Assembly: GCA_002901265.1 (NCBI GenBank)
Contig: PPHI01000083.1
Location: 102,982 to 166,981 of the forward strand
Reading direction: 5' to 3'
Length of the DNA: 64,000 nt
DNA from: Rhodopirellula baltica
GTDB lineage: Bacteria; Planctomycetota; Planctomycetia; Pirellulales; Pirellulaceae
The notes beneath the pieces were generated by a model. It was not told where the DNA came from, made no database searches, and saw only the letters and a program-made list of their open reading frames with translations. How positions within the stretch are numbered: the stretch's first letter is position 1; the number at the start of each line of letters is the position of its first letter. Positions 47,287 to 56,660 of the stretch are shown one piece after another. The position numbers were made by a program, and so were the translations under genes.

Positions 47287-47673
47287 ATGGCGATTCGCTG
47301 TATCGTTGTCACCCCCGAACGAACCGAGCTCGATACCGAAGCGACTTCGGTCACGTTGCCGATGTTCGACGGCTCGCTGGGCGTTCTGCCCAACCGAGCT
47401 CCGATGATCGGACGTCTGGGGTATGGCAAATTGGAACTTGAAACCTCGGCCGGACCGCAACGTTTTTTCGTCGACGGTGGGTTCGCCCAAGTCGAAGGCA
47501 ACACGGTCAACCTGCTGACAAGCCGATCGATTCCTGTCGATCTGTTGGACGTCGGTGAAGCCGAAAAAGCGTTGGCGGAAGCGCTCGATATGTCGGCCCG
47601 AACTCCCGAGCAAGCTCAGCTTCGCGAAACCGCGATTCGTCGCGCACGCGGGCAATTGCGAGCGGCCCGTTAA
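47287..47673 (+). CDS. atpC: ATP synthase F1 subunit epsilon
   Basis: A 128-residue protein starting three bases after atpD. The N-terminal beta sandwich is clear (IRCIVVTPERTELDTEATSV, FDGSLGVLPNRAPMIGRLGY, FFVDGGFAQVEGNTVNLLTS), with a shorter helical C-terminus. It joins gamma to the c ring and can inhibit ATP hydrolysis. It is the last gene of the operon and is followed by a strong terminator. Confidence 0.97.
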   Translation: MAIRCIVVTPERTELDTEATSVTLPMFDGSLGVLPNRAPMIGRLGYGKLELETSAGPQRFFVDGGFAQVEGNTVNLLTSRSIPVDLLDVGEAEKALAEALDMSARTPEQAQLRETAIRRARGQLRAAR

Positions 47674-47710
47674 TCAAACAAAGGATGCCCCACGCACCTT
47701 TCAATCGCAA

Positions 47711-47744
47711 AGCCCACCTGCACCGAATGCAGGTGGGCTTTTTG
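47711..47744 (+). terminator. Rho-independent terminator of the atp operon
   Basis: A perfect 11-bp stem, GCCCACCTGCA/TGCAGGTGGGC, with loop CCGAA and a T-run (47738-47743). Confidence 0.95.
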
Positions 47745-47781
47745 CGTTTGATGTCTTTCGATGACCCGTCGGTATCAGGGA

Positions 47782-49143
47782 TTAGCTAGCCGTGACAGGG
47801 TTCATCGAGGGCAATGAGAACTTGCTGACTCGTTGTGGCATCGTAGTTTCACTCTCGAATGAGCTGGCAGCTTCAGCGAGTGACCGTACATCCGTCGCGA
47901 TTGATTCGGTGTCATTTGCGACGGTTAGGATCGTATGAGAGATTTCGCGGGTCATTGCCGATTGTTGCTCAACGGCGGCCGCGATGGCTTCCTGTGTTGA
48001 GTTGATTTCCGCGATCACGGTGCAGACGCTTTCGATCGATTTGACCGCATCCAAAGTCTCGGTACGAATTGAGTCGATGCGTGAGATAATCTCTTCGGTC
48101 GCATGGCTCGTTTCCATCGCCAAGTCTTTTACCTCGTTGGCGACAACCGCGAACCCTTTACCGGCCTCGCCGGCACGAGCCGCTTCGATGGTCGCGTTCA
48201 ACGCGAGCAGGTTGGTTTGCTCGGCAATCGAATTAATCGTTTTGATCACCTTGCCGATCTCGGTACTACTTTCGCCAAGCTTGCCTAGAGTCGCACTGGT
48301 CGATTCGGCCGCATCGACAGCAGAGCGGACAACACTGACTGCGTTGCTGGCGTTGCCCGATATTTCTTGGATGCTGAACTCCAGTTGTTGAACCGCGCCG
48401 GTTAGCTCGCTCACATTATCCTTGACAGTCTGTGCCAGTACTCGGGTCGAGTCAGCTTGTTTCCGGAACGGTGTGACGGTGTTGATTAGTGTGTAGCCGC
48501 CGAAACCACACGCGAAGGTCAAGATCACAACGACCATCACGATGGAACCGACCGTTCGGTTTTGGACCAACGTTGCAACGTCCGCTTCTTCGGCTTGATG
48601 CCATGCTGTGGCCATTTCAACCACGCGATCAATTGCAGCTCGATGTTCGTTGTAGCTTTCGGTTAATGGGCCGCGAGCAATCAATTTGACTTGGTCGAGG
48701 TCCCGTGCTTTGCAGGCGGGAATGAACTGTTGGTTGCGAATCTGGTAAAAACGCTCGGCCGGTTTTCGCGAGTCGACAATCATCGTCGTTTTTAATTCGC
48801 CCTCAGGAAGGTCGCTGGCCCAGTGAGCCTGGCGGACTTCGTATTCATCCTGAAGCATCTTCGCGTTGGCAAGCATCGTTTTGATTTCGCTTTCAGGTGC
48901 TTGTCGATCAATCGCATCAGCGAGTCGTAAAACGTTCAAATACGACTCGATAATGTAGTTTGGCGGCGGCAACACATCAGCGATCAAGTCCTTGCCCTGG
49001 ATGATCCGTTTGTAAAAAGGGCCGTGGACTTTAGAGGCGGAAAGTGCCATATACGACCAGACACCGAATATGAGAAATCCGGCTGCGTAGAGGCCGATCA
49101 TTAGATACAGCTTCGTCCGCATCGAAAGATTGTTGTATTTCAT
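47782..49143 (-). CDS. Methyl-accepting chemotaxis protein, short form
   Basis: A 453-residue receptor. The first membrane helix is at about 10-32, the periplasmic sensor at about 35-195 (helical, four-helix-bundle-like), the second helix at about 197-217. No clear HAMP domain follows. The cytoplasmic signalling hairpin carries the highly conserved [20 protein letters not shown], then [15 protein letters not shown]. The protein stops soon after, with no NWETF-type tail for CheR/CheB. A small motility-like ORF lies upstream. It should signal through CheA/CheW, which are not in this window. Confidence 0.92.
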   Translation of the reverse strand: MKYNNLSMRTKLYLMIGLYAAGFLIFGVWSYMALSASKVHGPFYKRIIQGKDLIADVLPPPNYIIESYLNVLRLADAIDRQAPESEIKTMLANAKMLQDEYEVRQAHWASDLPEGELKTTMIVDSRKPAERFYQIRNQQFIPACKARDLDQVKLIARGPLTESYNEHRAAIDRVVEMATAWHQAEEADVATLVQNRTVGSIVMVVVILTFACGFGGYTLINTVTPFRKQADSTRVLAQTVKDNVSELTGAVQQLEFSIQEISGNASNAVSVVRSAVDAAESTSATLGKLGESSTEIGKVIKTINSIAEQTNLLALNATIEAARAGEAGKGFAVVANEVKDLAMETSHATEEIISRIDSIRTETLDAVKSIESVCTVIAEINSTQEAIAAAVEQQSAMTREISHTILTVANDTESIATDVRSLAEAASSFESETTMPQRVSKFSLPSMNPVTAS

Positions 49144-49600
49144 ACGACCATATCGGTTGGCAAATAGCGTTTGCTTTGGTTTCGTCTCTCGCTGGTAGCC
49201 GCCTAAAGGATCATGCGGCGGACAATGCAGATGCCTAGCCGCCGCATGAATGCCATCAACGGTTGTTGATGTCCCTACCTGTCAAAGAGATGCATCGATT
49301 TTCAGTAAAGTTACTGTCAATGCGGGTAAATTCCGCTGAACCATAGATCGCGGTTATCTGCCGACAGTTCTGCCGACTTTCAAAAACTCGCGGATGCGGA
49401 ATAACCTTCAGATGAAATGAAGCAATCGATCGTTGTGAAATGGACAAAGGCGAGGCCTCGTTCAACCAGCCGATGTTGCTGTGGCAGAAAGATGCCAAGC
49501 ACCAATAAAGGCTAGAGCGGTTGCGGAGGCAATCGATGCCGGATGAAGATCGCTGAGGGTAAGCGGAAGTTGATGGACGGGTTACGGACGCGTTGAAGAA
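49144..49600. other. Intergenic region upstream of the chemoreceptor gene
   Basis: About 450 bases. A frame of 80 codons on the minus strand shows no start signal or recognisable protein. The chemoreceptor promoter is likely here. Confidence 0.5.
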
Positions 49601-49816
49601 TCAGACGACAATGTCAAGTAAGTGTTCGGCTGTTTCATTCACACGTGCCATCGCAGCCATTGCTGCTTCGGCAGCTTGCTTGGAACGCTTCATCTTGATG
49701 ACAGCATCGACATCTTCAGAGCGTTGTGGGTCTGCAAGCTTCTCGGAGGCACTGGCGTAATTGTTCAGGTTTAAATTGATCGAACTTGCAAGTACCGAAT
49801 TCACGGGAGTGATCAT
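49601..49816 (-). CDS. Small protein, possibly of the YjfB-type motility family
   Basis: The ATG at 49816 has a good ribosome-binding site (AGAGGAG), giving 71 residues. The frame continues 11 codons further upstream but without a site. The protein has an Asn/Ser-rich N-terminal part (SVLASSINLNLNNYASASEK) and an amphipathic C-terminal helix (AAEAAMAAMARVNETAEHLL ending DIVV), a pattern similar to small YjfB-like putative motility proteins and to flagellar axial protein ends. It lies upstream of the chemoreceptor on the same strand. The family call is weak; the gene itself is likely real. Confidence 0.6.
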   Translation of the reverse strand: MITPVNSVLASSINLNLNNYASASEKLADPQRSEDVDAVIKMKRSKQAAEAAMAAMARVNETAEHLLDIVV

Positions 49817-49849
49817 GGCAATCTCCTCTGTAAGAGTAGCGGTGGCCAT

Positions 49850-50546
49850 TTACAAGAAGTCACAGTATGTGCCGAGTTCTGATGGAAGCGTTCAAGCGAT
49901 TTGGTGAAGCACTCGTTCGCATCTCAGGTCTCAACACACCAATTTCGTTCCTCCTTTCGAGTAGCACTCAAACATACCGTGCAACAACATGCAGCGATTC
50001 GTGAATTCGGGATGATCTCCACGCGGCGGCGCGATCACGACGCGACCGAGGATTGAAGTCTCGAAGTGACCAGCGAAGATTTCGGATGTTGAATTAGTCG
50101 CTAAGGAACTGTTGCCTCGCCACTTGCTAAGAAGAGGTTGTCCAGAGGCAACCGATTGTGTTCAACCGAAAACGGATCTTGCCGGAGACGTGGATGCTAG
50201 GCTGCAGTTGTTGTGTTGCGGTAGCGTTTTTGGCAACTTCGAAACGTTTCAGCGACTGTTGTTTTCAGGCAACATTGGATGTGCGTTTCGAGCCAAATTG
50301 TGAATGCAAGTTCTCGTTGTGAATTCATAGGTTATTCGACGTCGGATTAACCCTCTGCTGTCGGTTTTCATTCTCCGGCATAGCTTCCCTGTGCGAATGG
50401 AATCGAACAGGCGTCTAGCTGCTAAGAATCCTTCAAGTGTTGCAACCGTTTTCGGCGGCGGCTCGGCAAGCCCCATTGGGCGTGGAATCTTCGTGACGGA
50501 CAGAGAGAGTTGGCCCAGACTTGTTTGCCAACTGGAGAACCAATCT
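49850..50546. other. Divergent intergenic region, no supported gene
   Basis: About 700 bases between the small minus-strand ORF and the plus-strand membrane protein. No RNA, repeat or homologous protein was recognised. A strong anti-ribosome complement AAAGGAGG occurs on the minus strand at 49950-49957 without a convincing ORF. Confidence 0.5.
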
Positions 50547-51149
50547 ATGAGCGAACCTGTTCAAATCGAAGTCAATAAATCGCACGCGACGATCTATCTT
50601 GCAGCTTGGTGCACGATGGGAGTGCTCGCACTGGTACTGTCTATTTTTGGGCTGACCTTGCTGCTCCCCAAAACCATTGTGATCGGGCTGTTGGTCACAT
50701 TGGTCGGACTAGGATTGTTCGCGTCTGCCCTCGATATGAGCTTGGTTTCGAAACGCACATTCCTGCTGAAAGAACCGGTTTTGGAGTTCTCCGAGCATGG
50801 TTTTTTAGACCGGCGGATTTGTGTAAAGCAGATTCCGTGGGCATCGGTGCGGTGGAAGGCCTGCCACAAGCAAACGGGAGCAATCCAATTTGAAATCGAC
50901 TCCGAGGTCGATTCTGCAATGCAAAAACACCTGTCCGATAAGGTAACAGCACTCTGGTTCAAGCTATTGAAGCTGCCGCGCTACACGGTCAGTCCGAGCG
51001 CAACAGGAAAATCATCTCTCGAGCTTGAAGAGATCTTTTCCAAGTTCAAGCCGCCAATGGAAGAAGCCGCAGGCCCAGTCGAGGCCGAGGCTTCGGAACC
51101 AGCGAGCGACTTAGAACCAGAAGCAGAGCCCGTAGCTGCGGCGGGTTGA
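50547..51149 (+). CDS. Membrane protein of unknown function, STM3941-like
   Basis: The ATG at 50547 gives 200 residues; the frame is open further upstream without support. Two hydrophobic helices are at about 18-40 and 45-62 (TMGVLALVLSIFGLTLLLPK, GLLVTLVGLGLFASALDMSL). A soluble region follows with a PH-like strand pattern (LEFSEHGFLDRRICVKQIPW), similar to small STM3941-type proteins. The tail is rich in Glu, Pro and Ala. Its end is 4 bases from the lutC stop (convergent). No function can be given. Confidence 0.72.
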   Translation: MSEPVQIEVNKSHATIYLAAWCTMGVLALVLSIFGLTLLLPKTIVIGLLVTLVGLGLFASALDMSLVSKRTFLLKEPVLEFSEHGFLDRRICVKQIPWASVRWKACHKQTGAIQFEIDSEVDSAMQKHLSDKVTALWFKLLKLPRYTVSPSATGKSSLELEEIFSKFKPPMEEAAGPVEAEASEPASDLEPEAEPVAAAG

Positions 51150-51153
51150 GTGT

Positions 51154-51774
51154 CTATGCCGAAGGCATGTCATCGACAATAAAGACTTGCAACTTGCGAC
51201 AGCCATGCGCACCAAGGACGAGTGATTGTTCAATATCGGCCGTCTTACTGGGCCCGGAAACGAAGATGCCGAATCGCGCACCAAAATCTTCGATTCGCTC
51301 GTAGGCTTGATGCATGTTGGCCACGATCTGTTTCCTCGGAACCACGATGGCAAGGTACTGAGCGATAAACAGCAGCACGCGATGCGGGAGCGTGTTCCCG
51401 TTGACCCAAATCGCACCGTTTTCAGCGACCATGAATTCGCCCGCGACGATACTCCAGTCCAAGTTCGAATAGGCCAGCGGGTCGCTGGCAGCTTCGGTCG
51501 AAACCGTTCCTTGAACGGCATCGGGAACCAGCGATACGATTTGCTTCGCGTCAGCAAACTCTTCCAGCGTTTGTAGTGTGCTGTGAACATCTCCCAGCGT
51601 TTGGACCATGTGGGCTTGTCCGCCGACAGCTCCAAGCATCTCTTGAAACTTTGCGATTGGGTCATCAAATTTGATCACCACATTGGGATCAACGTCAGGT
51701 AACGGTGGTCCTTGGACCGGTTGCGTTTTGATTCGATCCAAGATCGCACGTTTTGCAGAAGACGTTGAACTCAT
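51154..51774 (-). CDS. lutC: LutC-type LUD-domain protein
   Basis: The ATG at 51774 gives 206 residues, normal for LutC/YkgG. The LUD domain shows AYSNLDWSIVAGEFMVAENG, AIWVNGNTLPHRVLLFIAQY and FVSGPSKTADIEQSLVLGAH, followed by GCRKLQVFIVD. LutABC oxidises L-lactate with quinone or Fe-S electron flow. It lies 58 bases after the lutB stop. The third gene, lutA, is not found in this window. Confidence 0.9.
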   Translation of the reverse strand: MSSTSSAKRAILDRIKTQPVQGPPLPDVDPNVVIKFDDPIAKFQEMLGAVGGQAHMVQTLGDVHSTLQTLEEFADAKQIVSLVPDAVQGTVSTEAASDPLAYSNLDWSIVAGEFMVAENGAIWVNGNTLPHRVLLFIAQYLAIVVPRKQIVANMHQAYERIEDFGARFGIFVSGPSKTADIEQSLVLGAHGCRKLQVFIVDDMPSA

Positions 51775-51832
51775 GGTGGGACTTGCGAGGCGATGAACGG
51801 TTTGCGTGGGAAAAGACAAGTGGCGAGAGGAG

Positions 51833-53212
51833 TTAACTGCCACGATGCCGGCGGTGCCAATTGCGAAAGCTTTCTTGTGGAGGTTTCGGCAAGTCCCGTG
51901 CGACTGTCCATTTATTGAAGCGGTTGTGTGTGGCCCAACGCGGGAGTAATCGCAGCGATCGACGTCCGATGGCGCCGGCGGTGGAGAACAAACGTGGATG
52001 TCGAAACAGATGGGACGCCATCTTCATTGCCATCCGCTTACCCAGGGGCAAGAGCTTTTTGCCAACCAGTTCGCCACGCCAGGCGAGTAGCTGGTGATGC
52101 AGCGGAATCTTGACCGGGCAGACATCACTGCAAGAACCGCACAGGCTGCATGCATAGGGCAAGCTCTTGTAAGAATCCGGATCACGTGTCGGCGAAAGCA
52201 CGCTGCCAATCGGACCGGGAACGGTTGCACGATAACTGTGTCCGCCGCTGCGTCGGTAAACTGGGCAAGTATTCATGCAAGCGCCGCAGCGGATGCAGTG
52301 CATCGCTGCGCGAAACGTCGCGCTCGCTCGCAGTCGCGTTCGACCATTGTCGACAAGGACGATATGCAATTCGCTGTTGTCGTCCTTGGGACCGATAAAG
52401 TGTGAGGTGTAACTGGTGATTGGCTGTCCGGTTGCCGAGCGTGCCAACAGCCGCGTGAACACACCCAAGTCGCGTTGCCGAGGGACCAGTTTTTCGATCC
52501 CCATGCAAGCGATGTGGACTTTGGGGATCGACGTTCCAAGGTCAGCGTTGCCTTCGTTCGTGCAAACCACGATCCCGCCGGTTTCGGCAATCGCGAAGTT
52601 CACGCCCGTGATACCGATTTGGCCTGCCAGGAATTTGTCACGGAGGTGATTGCGTGCTGCTTCGGTGAGGTACTTCGGATCGGACGCACCTTCTTCCGTA
52701 CCAAGGTGTTCATGGAACGTCTCGCCGACCTCTTCTTTCTTAATGTGAATGGCAGGCAAGACAATGTGGCTGGGCGTTTCTTTGCGAAGTTGGACGATAC
52801 GCTCGCCGAGGTCAGTGTCGACAACGTCGATCCCGTTGTCTTCTAAGTAATGATTGAGCCCGCACTCCTCGGTCAGCATCGACTTGCTTTTGACGATCCG
52901 TTTGGTGCGATGCTTTTGAAGGATTTCGAGGACGATTTGATTGTGTTGTTCGGCGTCCTCAGCCCAGTGGACGATTGCGCCAGCGGCGATCGCATTGCGT
53001 TCGAATTCTTCGAGGTAGTGCGAAAGATTTGCGATCGTATGCGTTTTGATTTGCGAGGCGGTTTCGCGGAGGTATTCCCATTCGGGAAGCGAGGATGCTT
53101 GCAGGTCACGTTTGCTGCGGACGAACCACAACGCACGGTCGTGCCATCGTGAACGGTCCGGGTTGGTGACAAACTCTTTTGCAGCAGTCGGGTGCTCAAC
53201 AATCGGCAGCAT
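51833..53212 (-). CDS. lutB: LutB-type iron-sulfur LUD protein
   Basis: The ATG at 53212 gives 459 residues, the usual LutB length. The N-terminal LUD domain has KSKSMLTEECGLNHYLEDNG, VGETFHEHLG and GITGVNFAIAETGGIVVCTN. Two [4Fe-4S] sites follow: CIRCGACMNTCPVY and CSLCGSCSDVCPV. The C-terminus is basic. In lactate oxidation LutB carries electrons; LutA supplies the CCG domain. The gene lies downstream of the terminator at 53448, so it has a separate promoter. Confidence 0.93.
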   Translation of the reverse strand: MLPIVEHPTAAKEFVTNPDRSRWHDRALWFVRSKRDLQASSLPEWEYLRETASQIKTHTIANLSHYLEEFERNAIAAGAIVHWAEDAEQHNQIVLEILQKHRTKRIVKSKSMLTEECGLNHYLEDNGIDVVDTDLGERIVQLRKETPSHIVLPAIHIKKEEVGETFHEHLGTEEGASDPKYLTEAARNHLRDKFLAGQIGITGVNFAIAETGGIVVCTNEGNADLGTSIPKVHIACMGIEKLVPRQRDLGVFTRLLARSATGQPITSYTSHFIGPKDDNSELHIVLVDNGRTRLRASATFRAAMHCIRCGACMNTCPVYRRSGGHSYRATVPGPIGSVLSPTRDPDSYKSLPYACSLCGSCSDVCPVKIPLHHQLLAWRGELVGKKLLPLGKRMAMKMASHLFRHPRLFSTAGAIGRRSLRLLPRWATHNRFNKWTVARDLPKPPQESFRNWHRRHRGS

Positions 53213-53447
53213 CTGGAAATTCGCGAGAAGCGGTAGGGCTTTGTCAGGTGGGAGAGTTCTGCATCGAGAAATCGCCAGCTTCATTGCGATTGCTGGGCGG
53301 GCGAAACCTTAGTGCGACGACGCATTTTCTCAAACCAGTTTACCAGCAAAGGCAACTTATTGCTCGTCTCCCCGGTGAAACTCTTCGAATCGGCAGTCGT
53401 GCCTCGCGAGTGCGAAGAATCCTTGGTCTCTGCGACAGGCATCGTGC

Positions 53448-53482
53448 AAAAAAAAATGCTTCGTCCGATTGGACGAAGCATT
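53448..53482 (-). terminator. Rho-independent terminator of the Gfo/Idh/MocA gene
   Basis: An 11-bp perfect stem, ATGCTTCGTCC/GGACGAAGCAT, with loop GATT; on the minus strand it is followed by nine T residues. It separates the envelope block from lutBC. Confidence 0.94.
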
Positions 53483-53512
53483 CGTTGTATCGATTGGAAA
53501 CGGCGAAACGGG

Positions 53513-54598
53513 TTAGGCGACCTTGCGTAGACGCGGTTTCGTCGCAATTCGAGTGCGTGCCGACGCGAGCGAGCCGGTTTCGCTGGGTGTCGCGTTGGGG
53601 TACCACGCACGACTTTCGATTGAAGCCAAAATCTGTTCGGCAATCGCGACCGCACGAGCACCTGCTGCGCCGCTGACGGTGGGGGCGATGCCGGATTGGA
53701 TGCTGATGACGAAGTCGTGCAGCTCATCCAGAATCGCGTTTCGAGGTTCCAGTTTTTGTGTGCCGAGTTGCAGGTGATCGCTGAACAACTCGTCGGCGTA
53801 CCCGAGCGGATTGTCGGTAGCATCTTCGAGATCGAACTCACGCTCGATCAACGCTTCGCTGCTTTGAACGGTGTGCAGTGCTGGGCCGGAGAAATCGATT
53901 TCTGCGAAACCGTTCGGCCCGTAAACTTGCATCGATCGAGCCGGTGTGGGGCTGATGCGTGACGCTTTGAGATTCGCAACCAAGCCGCATTCGAATTCGA
54001 TACGGGCTTCGGCAAGATCTTCGTGGTCGCTGACCACGGCCAATCCGCTGGCACTGACTTGCTTGACGGCGGCTTCGGTCATCGAGCACACCAGGTCAAT
54101 GTCGTGGATCATCAGGTCCATCACGACACCGACATCCAGGCAACGTCCTGGGAAACGCGACGCGCGAACGGCTTCGACGTATTTGGTATCGACACCAAGT
54201 TTGCCGAGCGCGGTGAACGCGGGGTTGAATCGTTCGACGTGGCCAACTTGCAGTGTCAGTCGCTTTGACGCGGCCAACATCACCAACCGGTCAGCGTCGG
54301 TCGAAGAGATAGCGAGCGGCTTCTCGACAAACAGATGCTTGCCAGCCTTGAGCAAGTCGGTCGCGATTTCAGCATGCGAGTCGGTCGGAGATGCGATGAC
54401 GGCGGCGTCAATCGAATCGATTAACTCGCGATAGTCGTCGACCACGGGCACCGAGAACATTTCGGCGGCACGCGATCGGGCTTCTTCGATCGGATCGCTG
54501 ATCGCGACCAATTTGGCGCCATCAACGCTGCCGAGCAACTTGCTGTGAATCCGGCCCAAATGTCCGGCACCGATAACTGCAACTCGCAAACTTGTCAT
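53513..54598 (-). CDS. Gfo/Idh/MocA oxidoreductase coupled to lpxA
   Basis: A 361-residue NAD(P)-dependent oxidoreductase with the dinucleotide site VAVIGAGHLGRIHSKLLGSV at the start, EKPLAIS near residue 93 and the substrate domain after about 120 (DVGVVMDLMIHDIDLVCSMT). Its ATG overlaps the lpxA stop (ATGA). In several diderms a gene of this family sits among lipid A genes. GnnA, the UDP-GlcNAc 3-dehydrogenase that makes the 3-amino sugar for lipid A, is of this family and lies by lpxA. The partner gnnB aminotransferase is not adjacent, so this name remains a hypothesis. Confidence 0.88.
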   Translation of the reverse strand: MTSLRVAVIGAGHLGRIHSKLLGSVDGAKLVAISDPIEEARSRAAEMFSVPVVDDYRELIDSIDAAVIASPTDSHAEIATDLLKAGKHLFVEKPLAISSTDADRLVMLAASKRLTLQVGHVERFNPAFTALGKLGVDTKYVEAVRASRFPGRCLDVGVVMDLMIHDIDLVCSMTEAAVKQVSASGLAVVSDHEDLAEARIEFECGLVANLKASRISPTPARSMQVYGPNGFAEIDFSGPALHTVQSSEALIEREFDLEDATDNPLGYADELFSDHLQLGTQKLEPRNAILDELHDFVISIQSGIAPTVSGAAGARAVAIAEQILASIESRAWYPNATPSETGSLASARTRIATKPRLRKVA

Positions 54599-55410
54599 GC
54601 CGCTTTCTTCTTTCCTCGTTGGTCTTGTCCGCGTCCATGTCGTCCGGAGCAGGACCGATCGATAGAGTCAAATAGGTGCTTGATCACGGGACGAATCGGA
54701 CCATTGGAATACACTTCTTGTCGTGCCTTATCAATGCCGATGCGTGCCCGGTAAAGCAGACGAAATGCTTGGGTCAGAGCTTCGACATCTTCGGTGGTGT
54801 AACCGTGACGTTTCAGTCCGATGGTGTTGACCGCGCGGGGTTTGCTCGGCTGTCCATCGACGATCGTGTAAGGAGGCACGTCGTGCAGCACTCGGCTCAT
54901 CGCGCTGACGAAGCTCAGCTGTCCGATACTGGCGAAGTGTGACACACCAACGCCGCCGGCGATGGTGACGTCGTTGCCAACACGGACGTGTCCGCCAAGC
55001 ATGCCGTTGTTGGCGATCACGATACGGTCGCCGACTTTGCAATCGTGGGCGACGTGCGTTCCGGCCATGAAGTAATTGTCATGTCCGATTTCGGTGATGC
55101 CGTCTTCTTTTTCGGTCGCGCGATTCACCGTGCAGTGTTCGCGGAAAATGTTGTTGTCGCCGATAATGACTTTCGTCGGCGAGTTCTTGTAGCTGGTGTC
55201 TTGTGGGTCGCCGCCGATAATACTGCCAGCGAAGATGCGATTGTTTTCGCCGATCGTGGTCTGGGCGGTGATCACAGCGTGTTCGTCAATCACGGTTCCG
55301 TCGCCAATCAGAACATCCGGCCCAATCACCGAGAAATGTCCGATGCGAACGTTGCTGCCCAGTTGGGCTTTCGGATCCACGACGGCCGTCGGTGCGATGA
55401 CAACGCTCAT
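54595..55410 (-). CDS. lpxA: Acyl-ACP-UDP-N-acetylglucosamine O-acyltransferase
   Basis: A 271-residue left-handed beta-helix protein with hexapeptide repeats from residue 5 (VVDPKAQLGSNVRIGHFSVI, GPDVLIGDGTVIDEHAVITA) and the LpxA markers GGDPQDTSYKN, HVAHDCKVGDRIVIANNGML (with the catalytic His) and GLKRHGYTTEDVEALTQAFR. It adds a 3-hydroxyacyl chain to UDP-GlcNAc, the first step of lipid A synthesis. The oxidoreductase gene overlaps it downstream; lpxC lies upstream with its own terminator. Confidence 0.96.
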   Translation of the reverse strand: MSVVIAPTAVVDPKAQLGSNVRIGHFSVIGPDVLIGDGTVIDEHAVITAQTTIGENNRIFAGSIIGGDPQDTSYKNSPTKVIIGDNNIFREHCTVNRATEKEDGITEIGHDNYFMAGTHVAHDCKVGDRIVIANNGMLGGHVRVGNDVTIAGGVGVSHFASIGQLSFVSAMSRVLHDVPPYTIVDGQPSKPRAVNTIGLKRHGYTTEDVEALTQAFRLLYRARIGIDKARQEVYSNGPIRPVIKHLFDSIDRSCSGRHGRGQDQRGKKKAA

Positions 55411-55633
55411 ATCTAAACGTCATTTCAAAGGGTAAGAAAGGTATCTAAGCCGCACGGGCAAAGTGACAGTAACGGATTCTTCGGTTTGAAATCGAGATCG
55501 GTTTGCATTGATTTTGGATGAAAATCAATTCCGTTCCACTTGACCCCACCAACGACCGGATTCACGCTCGGCAAGACTGTCGGGCAAGCCGTCGATCTCT
55601 GCGAAACAACGTCGCAGCAAATCAGAAACACCA
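55411..55633. other. Spacer between lpxC and lpxA
   Basis: About 220 bases between the lpxC terminator and the lpxA start. No FabZ gene, often found or fused here, is present. It probably has the lpxA promoter. Confidence 0.55.
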
Positions 55634-55680
55634 ACAAACAAAAACGCAGCGTCCGTTGTCACGTCGCTGCGTTTGTTTAG
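55634..55680 (-). terminator. Terminator after lpxC
   Basis: Arms AAACGCAGCG and CGCTGCGTTT pair with flanking A- and T-rich runs on both sides. On the minus strand it ends lpxC transcription before lpxA. Confidence 0.85.
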
Positions 55681-55735
55681 TTGAATTCTATTTATGCGGC
55701 ATCAAAACTGTCTGCCAAGATCGATCGCGGCGACT

Positions 55736-56629
55736 TCAAGCGGCTTGCTTTTGACGCGAGTCACTTTCATAACGCTGTTGCTGGACGGCAAGTTCGTAAA
55801 GTGCTTTTGCCATGCGTCCATTTAGGCTATGCCCGCCCCGGTGCGAGATAAACTTGCCAACCAACTCGCAACCGACCAGCGACAAGTCGCCGACGAGGTC
55901 CAGTGCTTTGTGACGTGCGCATTCGTTGCGGTATTTCAGTTCGTTCTCAACTGGTCCGTCATCACCGAAAACCAACAGTTCATTGAAGCCAACGTGTCGG
56001 GCAACGCCACGTTGGTGCAAAGCGTTGGCTTGTTCGAGTGTGACGAAGGTTCGTGCCGGTGCGACTTCACGGGTGAAGTTGATCGGCGTGCAGCTAAAAC
56101 CATACGACTGCTCGGCGATCGGGCCGTCACAATCAAATGCGAGTTGATACCCGAAGTGGCTGATGCCGGTTGGGACTGGCGAAGCGGTAATCCAAGACGA
56201 TCCTTCGCGTAGTGTGATGACTTGTTGAATGACCAAACGCTTTCGCTGTGCGGCTTGGACAATCAATCCGGCGTGTGAGAGCGCATCAACATAAGGTTTA
56301 CTGCTGCCGTCGAGTCCGGGCAGTTCTTCGCCGTCGATTTCAACGATGCAGTTGTCGATTTCCAAAGCGTACAGTGCAGCCATCAGGTGTTCGATCATCT
56401 GGAACGACGCGTCACCCGATTCGATATTGGTTCGTAAGTTCGCATCGCTGCGATTGATTACGGTTGCTTCGCATCCCGGGTTGCCAGGCAGGTCTGAACG
56501 GACCAGTCGGATTCCGGTGTCCAAAGGGGCGGGGTGCATGACCACCGAAACTTCTTTCGCGGACCAATAGCCGCGTCCGGAAACAACGCAGGTCGATGCG
56601 ATGGTGTGTTGGTTGCGAGAAAACTTCAT
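55736..56629 (-). CDS. lpxC: UDP-3-O-acyl-N-acetylglucosamine deacetylase
   Basis: A 297-residue LpxC without a FabZ fusion. The active-site residues are visible: Glu80-His81 in MIEHLMAAL, the zinc ligands His240 and Asp244 in RHKALDLVGD, and His267 in SHRGGHSLN. The N-terminus is KFSRNQHTIASTCVVSGRGY. It commits UDP-GlcNAc to lipid A by removing the acetyl group and is a target of membrane proteolysis in enteric bacteria. It is preceded by skp and followed by a terminator. Confidence 0.96.
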   Translation of the reverse strand: MKFSRNQHTIASTCVVSGRGYWSAKEVSVVMHPAPLDTGIRLVRSDLPGNPGCEATVINRSDANLRTNIESGDASFQMIEHLMAALYALEIDNCIVEIDGEELPGLDGSSKPYVDALSHAGLIVQAAQRKRLVIQQVITLREGSSWITASPVPTGISHFGYQLAFDCDGPIAEQSYGFSCTPINFTREVAPARTFVTLEQANALHQRGVARHVGFNELLVFGDDGPVENELKYRNECARHKALDLVGDLSLVGCELVGKFISHRGGHSLNGRMAKALYELAVQQQRYESDSRQKQAA

Positions 56630-56660
56630 CTCGAGCCCTCCCCTTTGGATGATGGAAAAA

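Noticed and set aside
49863..49957. AAAGGAGG on the minus strand followed by a 24-codon frame
   Set aside because: The spacing to the first GTG is about 12 bases and the peptide is Arg-rich without sense; a chance match is more likely.
53281..53841. A 186-codon minus-strand frame between lutB and the oxidoreductase, considered as a possible lutA remnant
   Set aside because: It crosses a perfect terminator and overlaps the oxidoreductase; no CCG Cys motifs are present.
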